Source: Archegozetes longisetosus (lineage: Eukaryota > Arthropoda > Arachnida > Sarcoptiformes > Trhypochthoniidae). Taken from it: a DNA stretch of 64,000 nucleotides. The notes under the pieces were generated by a model. The model saw nothing but the letters and a program-made list of their open reading frames with translations. It searched no databases and had not been told where the DNA came from. Position 1 is the stretch's first letter. Each line of letters begins with the position of its first letter. The position numbers and the translations under genes are program-made. Location of the stretch: contig JAEMBT020000006.1 in NCBI GenBank assembly GCA_018873245.2, forward strand, positions 9,445,855-9,509,854, read 5' to 3'. Shown in pieces: positions 11,650-25,600 of the stretch.

Positions 11650-11843
11650 TAAGCCGAATATAACTTGAGTGAAAGCTCTTTAAATATATTCTGTACCACT
11701 TTGACGAGAAGAACTTGAGATAATGAACAAGTGGTAACGAACGCCATCTATATTACTAAAATAATTATTAATACTAAGGAAAAGCCGCCAAACAGTGAAT
11801 GGTATCCTTGAATGAGAAAATTGGTTCGAACCTAATTTACAAT
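11650..11843. promoter_or_regulatory. THOC2 upstream region
   Basis: The 194 bp between the hAT-like element and the THOC2 start must contain its 5' leader and core promoter. The insertion therefore sits very close to the promoter. Confidence 0.4.
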
Positions 11844-14800
11844 ATGGCTGCAAACCAAACAAGTGCCGATAAATTGTGGGACAAATCGGGAAAATTAGAT
11901 TTGTATGAGATTAATTACTATAATTATTATAGTTATTATACTTACTCATTGTACATTCAAACTGATTATTTGGTTTTTATTTGATTTTATTACTTATAGC
12001 GTCAAACAATGTCGTGCTGTTACCGATAAACAAAAATTGAGACAAATTTTGTATGAATTATGTCATAAAGTAATTAACGGACAATTAAAACCTGATCTCA
12101 TCACTTCTCCTTTGGTCGAAGTCATTGTAAGCATTCGTTGTATCTAATTGTTATTTTTTATTTCTTTATATATTAATTTCAATCTAACAAATCGTTTGTT
12201 CACTTCGATTAAACTTCTATTTAAAGGCCTCTAACGAAGACATAATTAATATATTAAGTGATGTTTTATTATTATTTGGTAAGTGTTGGACTCATTCAAT
12301 GAGACATCATTTGCATCACAAGACATGATGAATTGTGATTCAATTCTGGCCCATATCAGGATCAATGTTAGTATTGATAATCATAGTTAACTAATAATAA
12401 CTAACCACTAAATCAATTATTAAAATATAATCTTTACTCAAACTTTTAGGCAATAAAAAGAAGTTTTAAATAAAGCTCTTATAACTGAAATGAGAAACTC
12501 GTGTCAAATGATAATAAATGGTTGAACCGATGGTCTGATACTCTATGCATATCTTTGATACTCTCTTTCGAGCATAACATCACTTGAATTAACTTATGAA
12601 GAAGTGACAAGTCTTGCCTGATTTTCATTAATATAAATAATATGTAACTTATATTTTGTAACTAAAGGTGTCCTTCGTTAAAGCTGTCCAATCAATGGTA
12701 AACTGAATGGCCATTCAATCTATTTCTTTAATAACTACCCAAATGTTGAAACCCATTGAAATGATCCACATTTTTAAAGATGAACTTATTTATAAGTTCA
12801 AAAAACGGAGATATCAATAGAGAACTTGACTTATCGTAACGTAAACCAAACATAACAGAATAGAAGCATTTGTCCTGATATGGGAAGCTTTAAAGCAACG
12901 AATCGCCAAAAACCCTACAGTATTCTTGTTAGCAATACCTTCCGATTCTTTGTTTATAGATGTCGAAACACAAACTTCGGAAAATAAAGACCAAAGGGAA
13001 CTGTACTTCCAACTACTCTCCACATGCAACAATGTGAGTACTTTTTGCACTAAATTCACTCATTCTTTCACCCCTTCATTGACTGTTTTACTCATTCTAC
13101 TACTATTCTAGAAAGCGGTTTCTGAATGGATTCTTAAGGAAAGGCTTGATTACGAAACAACCGGAGATGCGAAAATCATATCGAATAAGAAGATGGCGTC
13201 CACCAAATTCATCAAATTAAAAACTAGACTATTGTATGTGGTTTATATTGGCTCTTAGAATACTTTCTATACCATACCTATCTCTACTGTAATAGTTATA
13301 AACAGCAGAAATTCAATTTATGTCGAGAAGAGAGCGAAGGCTATGGAAAATTAATTATTGAACTTTGTCAAGACGGAGAATTCAACTATCAGTATATGTT
13401 AGAAGTTATCAAATCACTCATTGGTATGAATCAAACCTCAGTTTCTTTATTTGCTATTTTATTGGTTACCCTTATTATACTAATTTCAGGTTGTTTTAAT
13501 TTGGATCCGAATCGTGTTTTGGATATTATTTTGGAATGTTTTGAGCACAGGATTTATCTTCAAAATTGTTACATACCTTTATTACAACGTTTTTTAGAAA
13601 ACTCAACAACTCTGACTCAAATCTTAGCGTTCAAATTTAACTTTTATCAGGTAGTTGTTTGTCCCACAACTCAAATTCAAAATTACTTAAATTGTTTCTA
13701 ATCGTATTCTTTATAGAACGACAACTCAACAGAAACACCTGAATCATTATACGAAGTGGTGGCACTCGCTTTGCACAATCAACTCATTCAATTGAATCAA
13801 CTGTACAATTATGTGAGTAAAAGGTTGACACTATTTTATTGACTCATATTTAAATTCCCATCAATTCGACTTTTATAGCTATCTCCAAATGACGCAAAAA
13901 TCTACGAACAGTTCAAGTTAGAACTATCAGAAGCCAAAACTTTTGCAAAACGAAGTAATGCGATCGCAACTGGAGACTCTAAACAAAGTGAAGAACAACA
14001 AACTTCGGAAGACGAAAAGTACAGACACTTTATTACCAACCAGAAGTTAGGTTTAATTTTAGCATTATTGAAAGTGGGTGATTGGAAGAATGCCAAAGAG
14101 TTGATATACAAACTTCCAGAGTATTATGCGGTCTCGTTCGACAACATCGCTAAACAATTGTGTGCTTTAATCCATTTTTCTATTGATAAGATTTACAGAC
14201 AGTAAGTCAAATATTTTTGTTAATAATGAATTGTCAGCTGACATGACTTTCGTTCATAGACAATCAGGTCTGCCTTCGGTGATCGCTGCAAAGTTGAAAC
14301 CATTTAAATGCCTAAAGGAGCCGTTACTTAAACAAATCGAAAATGTGACTGAGCTGAGAACAATCGCTTTCCCAATGGTATTAGCTATTGGACCCTATTT
14401 GTATAAGGATACTTTGCTTATCGCTAAAATTATTCGCATCTGTCGCACTTTATTAAATTCACCAAATGCTGATATCATCAGATATGATGTTCCGACCATT
14501 CTTGACGAAGCAGTTCTGCCGGCCATGTCTTTAGTTGAGAGTAATTGTGCACTTTCAGAAGAATTGTGGCTTTTGTTGAAAGCATTTCCATATCAACAGC
14601 GATACAAACTTTACACCAATTGGAAGGCCGAGCCTTCGAACTCATTAATGATCAAGACGAGAGCCTTGACAATGAAACGTATCAAATATATTATGAAGCG
14701 ATTGAGCAAAGAAAATGTCAAACTTTCCGGACGACAAATCGGAAAATTGAGTCACTCTAATCCTTCATTTCTTTTTGAATATGTTAGTTTTATAAATCAA

Positions 14801-17800
14801 TCAAATTCTGTTGAAGTTTATTTATCAAAATTGATTTTTCAGATTCTTTCACAAATACAGTCGTATGACAATCTGATCGGACCAGTTGTCGACTCATTAA
14901 AGTACTTGACTAGTGTTTCATATGATGTCTTATCGTTTTGTGTGATCGAAGCCCTCGCCAATCCAGCCAAAGAGCAGACTAAACACGAAGGCGCCACTAT
15001 TTCTCCCTGGCTTTTAAGTCTAGCCAACTTTTGTGGTTCTGTTGTTAAAAAATATCCAATTGAATTACCCGGACTTTTACAATTTGTGGCCAATCAACTC
15101 AAGTCAGAAAAGTGTCTCGATTTGCTTATCCTCAAAGAAATAGTTCAAAAAATGGCTGGAATCGAGGCATCAGAAGAAATGACAAACGAACAGTTGGCGG
15201 CTTTGAGTGGTGGGGAATTATTGCGTGCAGAGGGAGGATATTTCAATCAAGTCAGAAACACCAAAAAGTCAACCGTCAGGTTGAAGGACGCATTGCTCGA
15301 AAACAATCTGGCGATGCCTTTGTGTATATTAATGGCTCAGCAAAGAAATTGTATATTGTTTCACGAACAGTCTCACCTCAAACTTGTCGGCAAATTATAC
15401 GATCAGGTAATGTATTCAAAGCAAAAATGTTGAAATTTCTTCATTTATTGATTAAATTCAAAAATATTGTGTATTAGTGTCAGGAAACTCTTGTGCAATA
15501 CGGAAGTTTTTTGTCGAACAGCCTAAACATAGAGGACTACATCGGAAATTTGCCAAGTCTTGAAAAACTTATCGCTGATTACAACTTAAGCGCCGACATC
15601 GCATTCTTTTTGGTTCGACCGATGATTGTTCACGATATAAATGTAAGTTGTGTTGTTTTTGAATTGAACAAGTATTTGACGGTTTATTTCTGCTGAAATA
15701 GTCTAAATTCGATGAGCTTAGGAAGAATGAAAAGACATCATCTAATAATAAGTTGGTTCAGTATTATGTCGATGCATCAGAAGCTGTCACAGCACCACTC
15801 GTTAAAGCAATAGGCCCTGCCTTTACTTCTAAATTCTGGGATGATTTGAGGTCTGTTCTGACATTAAGTTTGAGTTGAACTTGAAACTGAAATAGTTGCT
15901 ACTTTTGATGCAGTCCTAGATTTTTTGTTACATTTTGGACATTGACGATGTATGATTTACAAGTGCCCACTTCTAGCTATGAAAGAGAACTTCAAAGATT
16001 TAAACAACAAATACAACAGGCAGAAGAAAATAAAGATTTAGCACCCAATAAGAAGAAGAAAGAAAAAGAAAGGTGCCTCTCAATGATGGAAAGATTAACT
16101 GAAGAAGAATCCAAACAACAAGAGCATAACAAACGAGTAAGAGCTAGACTTGAGAAAGAGAAAGACCTATGGTTTCAGTCAAAAATGGCCAAAATGGAGA
16201 TGACGACTCAGTTTTTGCAGCACTGCCTCTTTCCTCGCTGTAAATTTGCTGCATCTGATGCTCTGTTTTGCGCCAAGTTTGTTCATTTATTGCATTGTCT
16301 CCAAACGCCCAATTTCTCCACATTGATATGTTATGATAGAGTAAGTTTAAGCGTTGATTTAACATGATTTGAATCGATATTATTTAATTGAATTTTTCGA
16401 AACCGATCAATAGATTTTTGGTGATATCTCGTATACTATGTGTTCATGTACTGAGAACGAAGCCAACCATTACGGGCGCTTTTTATGTGCCTCATTAGAA
16501 ACAGTCATGAATTGGCATAAAGATAAAGCTGTTTTTGATAAGGTTTGCTGTCGATTGATTTAATATCTGATCAAGTTACTATAAATTTCTAACAATATTT
16601 TCTAATTTGAATGCAGGAATGCGCCAAATATCCAGGATTTGTCACAAAGTTTTTCGAGAAGGATCCTCTTCACGTAGACTTTGAAAATTATCGTCATGTC
16701 TGCCATAAATGGCATTATAGACTAACAAAAGCATTCATTCTATGCCTAGATTCTGGAGATTACATTCAAATACGAAACTCATTGATTATTTTGACTAAAG
16801 TTTTACCACATTTTCCCATAATGATAAGCTTCGCTCAAGCCATCGAAAGAAGAGTCGAGAATATTCGCAATGAAGAAAAAGAAAAGCGACCTGATCTCTA
16901 TGCGTTGGCCACTGGGTGTGAAAACTTTATTATGCTGATGACTTTTAATAGTTGTATTAGTACAATTTTAATGATTTTTGTATTGATTTAATTTACAGTT
17001 ATTCCGGACAATTGAAGTTAAAAAAGCCCACTTTCATACCTGAATCCGAATTTCATATAAAGGAAAACAAGAAAGGCGTTCAACAATCAAATGTTCAAAA
17101 CAATGCTCAAAAAACAGAAACTAATAACTCTAAAAAAGATACAAAATCCGAAACTGTACCTAATAGTTCTAGTACCAACAAAATTAATGTAGTTTCGAGA
17201 GATAGAGACAAAAGAGAAGCATTCAAATCGCGAAATAGTGTTGAGTCAAATGATAATCACGACAAAAAGGCTAATAAAGATGTTAAGAGTGAACAAATCA
17301 AAAGTGACTCAAAAGTTAGAAAAGTAGTCAACGACGAAAAGGTCAACAATAATACAGATAAGAATAATAGAAATGAATCGAGGGCTTCTTCTACTTCATC
17401 ACTTTCTCCGCGAAGAGTTAATGAGCACAATCGTCCCAAAGAGGAAGTTAACGAAACTGATAAAGGTTCGAGTTAAACAGTAAAAAATTTGTAATAAATT
17501 GTCTATTTTTCATTTCTTATATTTAGAACGGGATCATAAGAAAAGAAAAATTGACTCATCAAAGGTTTGTAATATTCAGCCAGTCAGTCGTTTATCTCTT
17601 ATTAACTGAGTATCATTTGAAATTTAAGGCTCACGAGGAAAATAATGATAAGAGAAATGATAACAATTCCGTACAAAACTCGCAGGTCACTCGATCTCAC
17701 GATAAGAAGCAGACATCTAGTTTGAGAAAAAGGCAACAGGTATTCAATTGACTAATTTTTAAATTCATATCTAATAGTTTTATTCTTCAAAAGCAAAAAG

Positions 17801-18054
17801 AGTCACCTAACCAAGACTCACCTGAAACTTCTAAACGACGCAAAGAGGATGAAAGTAATAAAACTAAACGAGAAGATAGAGATTCGAGAAGTAAGGTTGG
17901 TATCAAATCATGACTTGATCGTAAGACTCAACTCAAGAAATTCATGTTTTCATTACTTATGCTTTAATAACTGAATTGTATTTTTACTATTTAGACTTTA
18001 GATAACAAACGGAGCACATCATCACGACGTCATAAACAAGATGAAGACAAATGA
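11844..18054 (+). CDS. THOC2: THO complex subunit 2
   Basis: Scaffold of the THO/TREX complex coupling transcription to mRNA export. Twenty-one exons: 11844..11902, 12000..12126, 12227..12278, 12960..13033, 13112..13233, 13296..13423, 13490..13650, 13717..13812, 13879..14201, 14260..14782, 14843..15406, 15478..15642, 15702..15850, 15914..16340, 16414..16542, 16617..16915, 16999..17465, 17527..17564, 17629..17739, 17794..17895, 17995..18054. They join to 1391 residues (human 1593). Signatures: [102 protein letters not shown] and [11 protein letters not shown]. The C-terminus is a Lys/Arg/Ser/Asp-rich disordered tail ending RRHKQDEDK. Intron 10 (14783-14842) is a multiple of three without stops, so a naive ORF reads through it. 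Intron 3 (681 nt) is the only long one. Confidence 0.96.
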
Positions 18055-18126
18055 GTTAAAATGCATGAATAAATGTTTAATAAGATAATTTATATACATC
18101 TTTAGTCAAATAATAACTAAATTTGT

Positions 18127-19554
18127 TTATTTTACTTTGAATTTTTTTGTTTTAATGTTTTCTTCATTGGATTTTCTCTTATTGAACTGTTTGATAAGCC
18201 ATTTGTCATTTTGTTGCGCATCAATCGAATTAATAGAAATTGTACCAACATTCACGTTTCTACGTATTTCTAAATTAAAAACGTTTATACCTCAGTAAAC
18301 TTTCAATACTTTTAACAATTATCATCTAAAATACCAACTCATGTTCAAACTGATATCAAGCAAACTTTTGATTTTGATTACAACAAATCAGTTCAATAAA
18401 AGCTATATTTTTTATTACAAGACTCACCTGAATGTTTGATAACTTTGAGACCGTTACGAAAAACTGCTTCTTTACAATAATTCTCATTCATTCCAAGCAT
18501 TAAACCTCTAAAGAGAATTATTGATCAAACTTTTATTCTATTTTTACAGTGACAATAAAACTCACAGATATGTCACGTCTTTCGGTGATCTTAAAGTGAA
18601 ACTTGTGAGCGCACCACTCGATAATAGAATATTCTTAGGCAAGAAAATTATTCAAATATAATGATTCTTTCATTATAAACAATTAAATCAGTCATTGTTC
18701 AGTTTGATTACAAGATTATCAACTCACTTTAGACTTGGTTTTATCTGCCAAAATTTGTCCAAAAGCAAATGTAGCCCTTCTGGCAGTTTGACTGAGCAGA
18801 GAGTCGCCATAATTTATTTCTATTCCTACTCCTTTCGAAATTGGCTTGAAGGACATATTTAGAGTTTATTCAAAATTATTACATAATTTCAAAATAAACT
18901 TGAAAACTTACTAAAGAAAAATTTGCCCGTCTAATGTTTGTGTTCATTTTATCGGTCAAATTGAAAGTTATTATATCGCATTCATAGTGGCCATTATTTA
19001 AATAACTCAGAATCTTATCGTTTAGTGGCTCTATTGCTAACAAATCGTACTTTTTTGCGGTTTCCGACTGATTCTAACGGATAGGCAATTCATGAAAATC
19101 AATAAATTGGTTGAAAATTATCAAAAATCAGTTACCAATCGATGGGTCTGTACAGTGTCTTCAATGCTTACTGTCAGTCGAGTCAAAACTGAAACTTTAA
19201 CTGAAGTCATATTTAAGTCTTCTATTTTAATGATAGGAGGATTTGGGACCTGTTAAGTCAAACTTGGAATCAGTTTCACGTTCAAAACTATTTACTCAAT
19301 TTATAATCAGTACATTTTGTATCTCATCTGGTCCTATATTTACCGAAAGTGCAACCGTTCGAATGCCAACTGAAATAACAAATTAATGATTAATAATTTA
19401 GTTTCTGATTCAATTCATTAAAACTTGATTAAGAACTTCATTAAAAAGTTTGCAAATAAGTAAACATACGATCAAAAGCTCGCTTCAGTTTCTCATTAAT
19501 TTTCGCTTTTGAATCAAAGCTTTTATTTTTATAAACAATTATATTTAAATCCAT
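18127..19554 (-). CDS. RPP30: Ribonuclease P/MRP protein subunit p30
   Basis: Protein subunit of nuclear RNase P and MRP, which process tRNA and rRNA precursors. Exons in transcript order: 19554..19470, 19369..19314, 19249..19136, 19073..18912, 18844..18728, 18633..18566, 18507..18428, 18269..18127, giving 274 residues (human 268). It has the p30 TIM-barrel landmarks: LGIRTVALSVNI after the first helix, VSVLTRLTVSIED, AKKYDLLAIEPLND, CDIITFNL, RRANFSLPISKGVGIEINYG, LSSGALTSFTLRSPKDV and LGLMLGMNENYCKEAV. The C-terminus is lysine-rich. Its stop lies 72 bp from that of THOC2 on the other strand, so the two 3' untranslated regions almost certainly overlap. Its start is 243 bp from the GCP4 start. 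Confidence 0.93.
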
Positions 19555-19797
19555 TTTATTTATAATTTGGTTTACTATCAAATTAAGTGAAACTTCAGAC
19601 TTAGTAAATAAAGTTTAGCTAAACAAAACAATGAAGGAATACGTGAATCACATGACACTCAATTGCATCTTCTCATTAGTTTGTCCTTCAGTCACATGTC
19701 ACTCATTAGCGCCAAAACTTTCAACAAATCAGCGAAATAATAGTTTTCAATAAATATTTTTGTTTTGATTTTAATTTTAATTTGAATTTTTTCGAAG
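19555..19797. promoter_or_regulatory. Compact bidirectional promoter RPP30 / GCP4
   Basis: Only 243 bp separate the two start codons, so both core promoters and 5' leaders fit here. No TATA box is evident at a sensible place; the block near 19705-19735 (TTAGCGCCAAAA) resembles an E2F-type site but is a single weak match. Confidence 0.5.
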
Positions 19798-22544
19798 ATG
19801 TTATCAATCGACCACTTAATTAAAGATAAACGAAGTCTAATATTTGAGATTTTGTATAGCTTGGAAGGAATTGTCGGCGATTTAGTTTGTGGTCAAAACA
19901 AAACGAATTCAAATGAATTGCAACTAAGCATTGATTCATCACTCAATCAATCGTTTAGTTTATCACAAGTCAATTTAATCAATCAACTGCTTATTATAGC
20001 CAACAATTACATCAAAATTAATAATTTTGTTCAACAATATACCTCAGGTATTCATCATTAAAGTCATGTTAACTCTAGTTTTTTCTTATTAATATTTGAT
20101 TAAAGTTTGCATCACTTTAATAGTTATTTCTTTATTAATGTTTTATCTAATTATTGATTTTTAATAGACTTAAATTCATATAATCGTTGTTTGGCTGAAG
20201 GTCTCGACAAAATACTTACTAGTTATAGAAACGATTTAATACAAGTCGAAAAAGAAATTAATAGAGATCCGGAATATTCTTTAATCAAGTTCAATAAGTT
20301 CCTTAAAGTAAGAGTTGTTTAGTTATGCCATAAGTCATAAAACATAGCTAGTCATTTAAGTATTTTTCTAATTATTCACCAACAGTATTCACAAACTTTT
20401 GAATTTCTCAACGAAGTAATTAGTCAAATTGAAGATCAAGAGGTAAGTCTTTGATTCGACTTCGAAAGCAGTTACCGATCATTTTAATCAAAAATAACTG
20501 AAAAATTGTTTGAAATAGAAAATATCAATATTTAATTTGGATTAGAAGCCTAGACTTTGCTTATACAAACAAAAGCTGCGAGTTTGAACTGAAGGGAGTC
20601 GTGCGGTCTAGCTCTAATTTTAATTCAATACTTTTATGCTTTACTGATTATATTTTTCATGTCAATACTAACCAAATCTAATAAATGCTTAATTTCCAGG
20701 TAACTATCGCCTCAACTCTCGATCTACTGAATAACTATTCGCTGTCAGGTTGGACTGATGTCCAGAGATGTGCTAAAATGTAACTTATTTCCAGAAACTG
20801 AATATTTAGAAAGACTTGATACAATCATTTTCAATGTAGAGCCTATGAAAGTTGCGGCACTTTATATGATGACATTTGGTCGTGGATTATATATGGATTT
20901 CTGAGAGAAAAATCAGAAAACGATTTCTTCATTATAGAAGATGAAAGTCAAGTTTCAAGACTTGACATATCACGACTGCCTGCTTTCATCAATCCAATTG
21001 ATGCTACAAAAATCCATCAAATCGGAGAAACTGTTCGTTCTGCTCAAAAACGTGGAGGTCGGATATGGTTTTCATAAACCTAAAGTTTCTGTCATTAAAT
21101 TTTTGCAAATATTTTAGTTGACTTCATATATAACGGAAAAGAGAATGAATTGTACGATTTGTATTCAAAAGTACAAAACGGACTCACATTTGATAAATCA
21201 CTGTTCAGTAATTTTATCGAAGTGGTCAGAAGTATCGTGGCAGAAGTATGATTAACTTAAATTACTCTTTAAATTAATGCTTTAAAAAATGATTTAATCG
21301 TTTACTACAGCACTCATGGAATTATATTGTAAATGAAGAAAAGCTAAGAGAACATCTATTGATTATTAAGAACTTTTACTTGACTGCAAACGATAATCTT
21401 TGGTCAAACTTTGTATTTCATACATCAAAAATAGTATTGAACGGTCAGAAACGCCTTCAAAAAGGTTTGTATGGAACTAGTTTGAACTAATTTGAAAGCA
21501 TTAAAGTTTATATTGCAATTATTAGACATTGAAACTTCGTTTGAATCATCATTACGTCGAGTATTGTGTGAAAACTCAGTCTATGATACATTGTCTGCTT
21601 TTTCAATAACTGCGTCCAGAGAAGGAAACAGTCATTTAATTTCACTTGATTACAAAATACCGATTTCCCTGCAGTATATTGTGTCGACTGATTGTCTAAA
21701 AAAGTAATATATTTTATTCGTTTAAAATCACTTGCTTCTTATGCTGTTTCATTTCTTCAAAACAGATATAATAGTGTACTGAATTTCATGATAAGCCTTT
21801 ATTCGGCACGTTTCAATTTGAATCAAATTTGGTTTAAATCAATGAAACCGAAGTTAAATAGCACTAAAGCATCGAATCTTCAGATAAAAATTTGGAATTT
21901 ACGAAACAATATGACAAATATTATCGATAACCTGTACTATTACATAAAAGTATTAATGCATTCAAAAAATATTCTTATCAATCATTCTGACAATTAAATC
22001 CGTCATAAATCAACTAGAATGAAAACTTAATCCATCACTTGTTTGCTTACAGGTTGATGTTATCGAACGATTGTTTCTGAATCTGATGGAAAAGATTGAA
22101 GAATTCAAAGATATAGAAGCGATTCAAAAGGAACATCAAATTTTCATAACTAATATAATTGCACAAACATTTCTCAAAACCTCTGTGGTATTTAAATACA
22201 ATCTATTATTATTCGTAAAAATATCAATGCCTATTACATAATTCTGCTTAAATTTTTATTTCGTTAGGTAAAAAAATGTTTGGATGATCTTTTTTCGACT
22301 TGCAATCGTTTCAAAGATTGCTTACGATCATTCGACTCGTTGAGTCAACTAAATCAGGTATTTTGATAAAACCTAAACATTCGGTTAGTTTTGATCAATC
22401 TTTTGTGATTTTCAGGATTTTGATCGAATAGTTACACAACTGTATCATCTGTCGGCAAATATGGAAGCGCATAAACTAAATCCAATGATCGGAAATCTTG
22501 TGTCCCAACTTGAAATGTGTTCGAAACAATCAAAATATTATTAG
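19798..22544 (+). CDS. TUBGCP4: Gamma-tubulin complex component 4
   Basis: Part of the gamma-tubulin ring complex that nucleates microtubules. Exons 19798..20047, 20168..20307, 20386..20442, 20700..20779, 20840..21057, 21118..21245, 21311..21464, 21499..21703, 21766..21949, 22053..22187, 22268..22357 and 22415..22544 give about 589 residues (human 667). GRIP1-side matches are LNRCL-type YNRCLAEGLDKILTSYR, YESCGTLYDDIWSWIIYGFL and KIHQIGETVRSAQKRG. GRIP2-side matches are HLLIIKNFYLTANDNLWSNF, KYNSVLNFMISLYSARF, IWNLRNNMTNIIDNLYYYIK and VDVIERLF. The shorter length reflects trimmed loops. Short length and the absence of long insertions fit GCP4 and exclude GCP2, 3, 5 and 6. The last exon's internal coordinates are uncertain by one base. 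Confidence 0.92.
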
Positions 22545-22676
22545 CATATCTATTAATTTATTATTTCCATAAAAGCCATTCGAAATAAATTAATAAGAAT
22601 TTTAGAATTAGTGACAATTTTAAGTAGGAATTCGAATGTTTGCTAAATTATACAACTAACTATTATCTGATTTGAT

Positions 22677-25600
22677 TCAAGTCTGAATTTTTTGTTGCGC
22701 CAAGTGTATGATAACTTTAATAGCTGGTAAAAAAGCTGCTGTTTCACCAAATGTAGTCGAAGACACAAGATTTGTGTGAAATTGAAGCGCTGATTGAAAA
22801 TCGTTGTGATTTATTGCGTTTGCGATATCATTCAGACCAGACAGTGTATTACTTGAAAGTTGCGAGTTTGTGGCCAACTTAGACCTCAATGTTTCCAATT
22901 TGATTCTCGCGTCTTCCAGTTTTCTCCTTATATTCAAAGCTTGAGAACTCGAGTTCTGTTGCAAATGCGAAAGCAATCGATCAAAAGCATCATAAATTTT
23001 CTGATTCTGAGGCGATAATGGCTCCTGAGGCTGAGGCAATGATTGTTGTCTCGACTGACTGAATTGGTTAACATTTGACGGAATGGGCTCGTGTTGAGCT
23101 ACAGGCAGTGGTGTGGTTACTGTACTACCGGGTAACGGATTCATAATAGGAGCTATTTGTGGTGGCTCATTATGTTGCAAATGTTGAGTATGCTGTTGGG
23201 CACTAAACGAGTTGTGTCTCGAACTTGTAATGAGAGGTGGATCGTTCCAACCGGGAGTCACTTGTTGCGCATAAGTTTGTTGTTCCTCATAGTTTGGTGC
23301 TGCATAAGACCCTGGTGCGAAAGAAGCCGTGTTTTGATGTGTCAAATAGGCGGTGTTAGGGGTTGCTGGAACCGCAGGTATAGTTGGAACTGTTGGTATA
23401 GTTGGTACTGTTGGAATCGTTGGAACCGTTGGATGAGAATATGGATGCGACACATTGCGCGTCTCAGTACTTTGTACCATATTATAAGGAGAAGGTATTG
23501 AAGGCGTGTATTGAACTGGAGCCACAGAATCATATGGAAAAGCTGTGGCACGACTCGATGGTCTATTCAAAGGCTGCATGGTAGGCTTTTGGATTCGTGA
23601 AGCAACTGCTTGTGCTTGAGTCGAATGCCTTCTCACATGTGGTCTCAAATTTCCAATTATTCTATCTTTCAGTTCGACTTCAACATCATCGATATATCTT
23701 AGCGCTAATTCTAATTTTCCGTCGACTGCCAACAGCTTCGCGTAATGAGCCGTCAACTTATTGACTACGAATTGAGCGTTTGTTGCCTTTTGTAGAATTA
23801 ACGACAATTCGATTTGATCCAAATAGCTTCCAAAGGGTACAAACTTCGATAGATTCATGCAATCAGCGTTAATTATATAGCAATACATGGCAGCGTTCAA
23901 CCACTGCTTTAGTCCTGACTCCACGTAATTTTCAAATAGACGATTTGCCAAATTGTCGATTAGAAGTTTCTTAGTCGTCAAATCGTCCCAATTCTCGGAT
24001 TCTCTTATGATAAACGCCAGAACTTCACGCCAATACTTCAATTCAACTTTTGCAATAAGTTGCTGAAAGACATTGACTCCTTCATCATCATTTGCTGTTT
24101 GAGCTGATATTATACACCAGAGCAGTGAAGACCACGAATCAGGCTTTGATGATAAACAATAATTAAAGTATTGACGAAGAGTTGAAGCCGTGTGTTCTGG
24201 AGCTACGAAACAACAGAGAAGTATGCCTTCAGCCCAATGATTATTTTGAATGCAGTCCTTTATAACATTTTCGAGATTTCCATTCAAAATGGCTTTATTT
24301 ATTTGCGTTCCTAAAGTATTGTTTGACGTATCGATTGTAAAGTTTTTCTCTAAATTCAGTTTATCAGCCACTAAAGCGAAATTTTCTTGTGAGAAGAACT
24401 CAGCTCCATTCGAATCATTTTCATGTGAACTCCTTGTCATCACTTCAGTTGACAAATGGTTATTAGTTAAATCACATAGATTGTCTATCAAATCCTTTTG
24501 TGTTTTACTGTTTTCAAATCCAAGTAAATTAAGGAGAGCTTCTCTTTGTTTCTGTTGATCACTTTCGAGATGAAGTGCAACCAACTTCCAGGCCATTAAT
24601 ATATTTTCATCGTTAGTATTTTCTGACATTTTGTAATGACAGTAATCCATAAAATTTGCATTACCCAACGTATTCTCTAACTTCTCCGCGCGTTGTACTA
24701 ACTCCGAATCGATCACCACTTGTTGTATGTTTAGGATGTGTTGAGTATATTGTGTCGGCGGTTGTGTCTGAGTTTGGGTTACAAGCGCGTTATATGTAAC
24801 TAATTTTCCTCCAAACTGAGAGATGTGAAAATTCAAATATAGTGCAAGTCTATACACTTCAAGCTTATTTTGTTCAATATATCAATAGTAATACTTACGC
24901 CCCACGACGCACGACACGGCGATCTCAACCATTTAGGAGCTTTTGCTAGAATAGGCTGTCTTTGCATCGATGGCTGCATTTGTTGAGAAGATAGATATTG
25001 TGAATTCAAAGCGAACGATTCTAATATCTGAAATACAAATAATGAGCTTATAATTAAGATCAAACTTTCGATCAATTTTCAAACCTTAGTATTAGTTTGA
25101 TGCAAAGTATTGGTTTGAGTCAAGTTATAAACCGACGTATTGCCATCAAAAGAACTGACAGCGAACAACGAAGGCTCCCAATGGCACCACTCTATATCAT
25201 TAATCCATTGGTTTGTGATATAAGGTATGACAGCCTGCAGTGGCTCTTCATTCAAGGCAGTTGAAGGATTCCACAAACAAACGACATTATCTTTACCCGC
25301 AGATAAGAGTAATTCTTCGTCATATTTATTCCAAGAAATGCTTACAATGCCTCGAGAATGACCTCCTGTTATATTAGAAGTTAAATAAATTATAGTTTGA
25401 ATGATTAATGTTTACAAAATTTATTAGTTCAATATAAAGTATGCAAAACCTTTAAAATTATTGAGAGGACAAGTCGCATATCTAAGGTCCCATAACTGAA
25501 GAATAGGATTTGCATCATTAGAGTTCGCTAGAATAAGTGTTGTCGCGTGAGAAGCAGACCAGGCAAGTGATCGCGAAATCATAAGAGATTGCGGACCACT

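Noticed and set aside
14783..14842. Continuous frame across 14183-15433 suggesting a single THOC2 exon
   Set aside because: The 20 extra residues are absent from the family and the stretch is bounded by GT and AG; it is a 60-nt intron without stops.
20550..20625. tRNA-like block (GAGTTTGAACT) in GCP4 intron 3
   Set aside because: Only a weak box B resemblance; no box A and no acceptor stem could be folded.
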